Made by a program: the position numbers and the translations under genes | In this document: one piece after another, positions 30,665 through 33,676 of the stretch | Position numbering within the stretch: the stretch's first letter is position 1 | How the letters are laid out: each line of letters starts with the position of its first letter | The notes under the pieces: generated by a model | What the model was told of the DNA's origin: nothing | What the model saw: only the letters and a program-made list of their open reading frames with translations | Databases searched by the model: none | Source of the DNA: JADLGJ01 sp031423615 | Lineage (GTDB): Bacteria; Omnitrophota; Gorgyraeia; Zapsychrales; JANLHA01 | DNA: 33,676 nt | Direction of reading: 5' to 3' | Assembly (NCBI GenBank): GCA_031423615.1 | Contig: JANPFV010000115.1 | Location: 1 to 33,676 of the forward strand

Positions 30665-31632
30665 ATTTTCTCCTTTAAAAGGATAAACGGTATTTTGATA
30701 TTGAGATTCTCGCCCAAAAGGGCCAAAGCGGCCACGATCTCCTCAATGATCCCGTTGACCTTAGCAAATGAATATTTTTTTTCGAGCGTTAATAGCTCTT
30801 CGTAACGATCAAGATGAACAAGGTAGTCCTGCCTCACCCCCGACTTCAAAAGAAGAAGGTCCCGGAACCAGGACAACAGGACGGTCAAAGCGGCTTGAGT
30901 TTCCGGTTTGCCGCCTAAAATTTTCTTAAGATAAGTGTCGTTGCCTTCCCGCAAGATAAGATTGTCAATGATGTCATTCTTCCGACGGATGAAGCCCTCT
31001 TCGTTTAATTCCTTCGCTTTCCCGACACAGCCCTGCGAAAACTGAGCGAGGCATTGACTGAGCGCCCGGTCCAATCCTTCCTTCATCAATTGCTGGCGCA
31101 CCGCCGGCACCGATAAAGGATAAAATTTAATCACATGACAACGGGATACCACGGTCTTTAAATTTTCCTCAGGGACTGACGTTGTCAAAAGCAATAAGGT
31201 GTCCTTCGCCGGCTCTTCCAAAGTTTTAAGCAGCGCGTTACTGCTCTCGGCGGTCAGATTTTCAATATCTTTGATGATACAAACTTTCATTGCGGCCTCA
31301 AAGGCCCGCATTTGCAAGCGACCGGTCAGCTCGCGGATTTGCGTGATCTTAATCGAGTCCTCTTGCCCGCAGTCAATGCGGTGCACATCCGGATGGTTGC
31401 CGGAATTGATCTTAAGACAGGACGCGCACGTTCCGCAGCCCTGAATATCCTCCGCTGGCAAATCCCCTCTTGTCCGTCGCTCACAATTGATCAATTTCGC
31501 GACCATGAGGGCCGTTTCACTCTTGCCGCTGCCCCTGGGTCCGGCCAAAAGATAGGCATGTGCCAAACGATCTTTTTTGATCAAGCGAGAAAAACGGGTT
31601 AAAACTTCAAAATTGACAGGACTATCACTCAT
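30652..31632 (-). CDS. holB: DNA polymerase III delta-prime subunit
   Basis: The 326-residue clamp-loader protein has AHAYLLAGPRGSGKSETAL (P-loop 31-38), a zinc module with C50, C66, C69 and C72, and VHRIDCGQEDSIKITQIREL. Further motifs are IIKDIENLTAESSNALLKTLEEP and TSVPEENLKTVVSRCHVIKF (SRC motif). The C-terminal collar is helical. Delta-prime opens and loads the sliding clamp with DnaX and HolA. It overlaps tmk by eight bases. Confidence 0.92.
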   Translation of the reverse strand: MSDSPVNFEVLTRFSRLIKKDRLAHAYLLAGPRGSGKSETALMVAKLINCERRTRGDLPAEDIQGCGTCASCLKINSGNHPDVHRIDCGQEDSIKITQIRELTGRLQMRAFEAAMKVCIIKDIENLTAESSNALLKTLEEPAKDTLLLLTTSVPEENLKTVVSRCHVIKFYPLSVPAVRQQLMKEGLDRALSQCLAQFSQGCVGKAKELNEEGFIRRKNDIIDNLILREGNDTYLKKILGGKPETQAALTVLLSWFRDLLLLKSGVRQDYLVHLDRYEELLTLEKKYSFAKVNGIIEEIVAALALLGENLNIKIPFILLKEKIWAR

Positions 31633-32248
31633 TTTTATTTAAATAATTATCGATATATTTTTTAACCATCAAGAAAATTTCTAATTGGCCCTTATCGACC
31701 TTAATCACCCGGATGCGTCGGGGTTCTTTCTTGGCTAACGCCAAATAACCCTTACGCACACGGCGGTGATATTCCAACGAACGCAATTCGATGCGGTCTT
31801 TGACCGCATTGGTGCGTGACAATCCTTTTTCCGTTTCGATATCAAATAATAAGGTCAAACCCGGTTTAATTCCCTGAGTGGCAAAATCTCCGATTCTTTT
31901 GATCGCATCCACATCCACGCCATTCCCATACCCTTGATAAGCCATGGTCGAATCCAAAAAACGATCACATAGAACGACCAGGCCTTTTTTTAAAGCGGGT
32001 TTGAGGACTTCTTCGACGAGCTGGGCGCGGGAAGCCATGTACAGCAAGGTTTCGCTTTCCTTAATCATGTCCGTATTCTTAACATCCAGCAAAAGGCCGC
32101 GGATGGCTTCGCTGATTTTGACCCCGCCGGGTTCACGTAAAAGCAGAACAGGGACTTTTTTCTTTTTCAAATATTGCTGGACTAAGGCCGCCTGGGTGCT
32201 CTTACCGGAACCTTCCGAGCCTTCAAAAGAAATAAACTTGCCCTTCAT
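31625..32248 (-). CDS. tmk: Thymidylate kinase
   Basis: I choose ATG 32248 (207 residues), which gives the family-typical MKGKFISFEGSEGSGKSTQ start and an ATGA overlap with cysS; a start at 32260 adds four residues. The P-loop is EGSEGSGKST, the DR motif is LCDRFLDSTMAYQGYG, LLREPGG is present, and DIETEKGLSR lies in the lid region. The enzyme phosphorylates dTMP to dTDP. All key motifs are present. Confidence 0.95.
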   Translation of the reverse strand: MKGKFISFEGSEGSGKSTQAALVQQYLKKKKVPVLLLREPGGVKISEAIRGLLLDVKNTDMIKESETLLYMASRAQLVEEVLKPALKKGLVVLCDRFLDSTMAYQGYGNGVDVDAIKRIGDFATQGIKPGLTLLFDIETEKGLSRTNAVKDRIELRSLEYHRRVRKGYLALAKKEPRRIRVIKVDKGQLEIFLMVKKYIDNYLNKNE

Positions 32249-33651
32249 GCGAATCTCCACGTTTGTCCGTCCTTGGTATCTTCAACGACGACACCTTGGG
32301 CTTTTAAAGCCTCACGCAATTCATCGGACTTTTTAAAATCTTTATTTTTACGCGACTGCTTACGGTCCTCCAACAATTGCTCCGCTTCTATAGAAAGCTT
32401 CAAATCCGGCTCACGCAAAAAAAGTCCCAGCACTTCACGTCCTAAACTTTCAATAGTCTCGACCGCCGTGTAAACACTATTAGGGAAATCGGGACGTTTA
32501 ACTTCGGTCTCGATAAAGCGGTAGGTCTCACTGACCAGATTAAACAGCGCCGCCAAAGCTTTGGGCGTATTGAAATCATCATCCATGGCGGCAATAAATT
32601 CCGCCTTGCGGCGCTCGACAAAATCCGTAGAAATCATTTGGGGTAACGGATAATTCTCCAGGATATGACTCGCCTTCCAAAATAAAATATCAAAGCGCTC
32701 ATTGGCCTTATGGGCGTCCGCCATTTTATCGTCGGAAAAATCGATGGCGCTGCCGTAAGCGGAAGCCAGAAAAAATATTTTTAAGTCATCAACGGGATAT
32801 TTCTTCACGGCCTCCTCAATGGTGATGAAATTCCCCAACGACTTAGACATTTTCTGGCCATTGATCGTGAGCAAACCGTGATGGATCCAATATTTGGCAA
32901 AAGGTTTCTTTGTCAACGCCTCCGACTGCGCGATCTCATTCTCGTGATGGGGAAAAATCAAGTCGCGTCCACCGGCGTGAATGTCCAGCGTTTCGCATTG
33001 CAAATGTTTCAAACTCATACACGAACATTCAATATGCCAACCCGGCCGGCCCTGTCCCCACGGACTGTTCCAAAACGGTTCGCCGTCTTTAGACTTTTTC
33101 CATAAAGCAAAATCCAGCGGATCGTTTTTCTTTTCGCCTTTTTCGATGCGGACCGCTTCCAGCATATGCTCTACACTCTGGCCGGAAAGCTTGCCGTATT
33201 CCGGGAACTTGCGCACGCTAAAATAAACATCGCCTTGCGATTCATAAGCGTAACCATCTTTAATCAAGGTTTCAATCCACTTGATCATGTCCAAGATATT
33301 ATCCGTCGCGCGCGGCTCGATGTCAGCCTTTTCTACTCCCAGCCGGTGCATGTCGGCATAATAATCCTTGATATTTTGCGTGGAAACTTCTTCACTGGTT
33401 TTCTTAAGTTCATTGGCGCGGTTGATGATTTTATCGTCGATGTCGGTGATATTGCGGACAAAGTGGACGTTGTAGCCGCGATATTTCAAATAGCGGCGAA
33501 TGACATCAAAAATGTAGAGACTGCGCGCATGACCAATATGACATTTGTCATAGACGGTGACACCGCAGGAATACATCCGAATAGTTTTACCTGAAATCGG
33601 GACTAATTCTTCGAGCTTTTGGGTGAGTGAATTATATATTTGTATAGCCAT
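32245..33651 (-). CDS. cysS: Cysteinyl-tRNA synthetase
   Basis: From ATG 33651 the protein has 468 residues; a GTG at 33660 would add three. It shows MYSCGVTVYDKCHIGHARSL (zinc cysteine and HIGH), VRNITDIDDKIINRA, GRPGWHIECSCMS (second zinc cysteine), GGRDLIFPHHENEIAQSEA (zinc histidine and glutamate) and KMSKSLGNF. The C-terminal helical domain includes AAMDDDFNTPKALAALF and ends DTKDGQTWRF. It is the first gene of the cysS-tmk-holB-ricT-metG run. No Shine-Dalgarno or promoter can be judged, because the window ends 25 bases upstream. Confidence 0.96.
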   Translation of the reverse strand: MAIQIYNSLTQKLEELVPISGKTIRMYSCGVTVYDKCHIGHARSLYIFDVIRRYLKYRGYNVHFVRNITDIDDKIINRANELKKTSEEVSTQNIKDYYADMHRLGVEKADIEPRATDNILDMIKWIETLIKDGYAYESQGDVYFSVRKFPEYGKLSGQSVEHMLEAVRIEKGEKKNDPLDFALWKKSKDGEPFWNSPWGQGRPGWHIECSCMSLKHLQCETLDIHAGGRDLIFPHHENEIAQSEALTKKPFAKYWIHHGLLTINGQKMSKSLGNFITIEEAVKKYPVDDLKIFFLASAYGSAIDFSDDKMADAHKANERFDILFWKASHILENYPLPQMISTDFVERRKAEFIAAMDDDFNTPKALAALFNLVSETYRFIETEVKRPDFPNSVYTAVETIESLGREVLGLFLREPDLKLSIEAEQLLEDRKQSRKNKDFKKSDELREALKAQGVVVEDTKDGQTWRFA

Positions 33652-33676
33652 GAATATCACTTATGAGACGAGAGAA

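Overview
The window looks like a chromosomal stretch of a Gram-negative bacterium from a candidate phylum, most likely Omnitrophota. Evidence for a Gram-negative envelope is the LptF/LptG permease pair and the predicted lipoproteins. The Omnitrophota assignment rests mainly on the large exported protein at 1018-3993. Its N-terminal block and its C-terminal GGIDFDPAN tail resemble, as I recall them, framing segments of large proteins from that group. No rRNA, tRNA or CRISPR array was seen.

Layout. (1) 1-933: a small gene at the window edge and a two-gene toxin-antitoxin module with a good promoter. (2) 1018-4474: the large exported methyltransferase/kinase-like protein (minus strand) and its upstream region. 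(3) 4475-6791: an orphan seven-helix sensor-like protein and a 4-cresol-dehydrogenase-like flavoprotein. (4) 7037-16202: a pyruvate dehydrogenase locus (E1, E2, E3) interrupted between E1 and E2 by three passenger modules: a BglII-like restriction-modification pair; a RelA/SpoT-domain protein with a small overlapping partner; and a four-helix membrane protein. (5) 16214-16973: a REP-associated transposase (RAYT) element bounded by 20-bp inverted repeats. (6) 16958-21132: minus-strand housekeeping genes (DUF192, M48 protease, maf, ssb, pyrE and two exported unknowns). (7) 21133-24103: plus-strand comF, lptF and lptG. (8) 24087-33651: a tightly packed minus-strand run, cysS-tmk-holB-ricT-metG followed by mtnA-thiL-tsaE-tsaB-alr, in which most junctions overlap.

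The most unusual signal is in the pyruvate dehydrogenase locus. The start of the E2 gene, including its ribosome binding site, occurs three times: complete at 13254, and as truncated mini-genes at 11414 and 12494. Each module between E1 and E2 is followed by one copy of this start. The first truncated copy keeps the same 14 residues as real E2, with five differences that are all synonymous. Its stop codon overlaps the start codon of the RelA/SpoT-like gene (ATGA). This suggests repeated acquisition of defence-like passengers together with an E2 5' end, possibly from diverged relatives, and translation of the passenger coupled to the E2 leader.

A second theme is small palindromic DNA. One REP hairpin family (stem TAGNG, loop ACAGR) flanks the RAYT gene, supplies the last codons of its neighbour, sits inside the thiL reading frame and separates comF from lptF, with compensatory stem changes between copies. 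Two larger nested inverted repeats lie upstream of aceE and between aceF and lpd.
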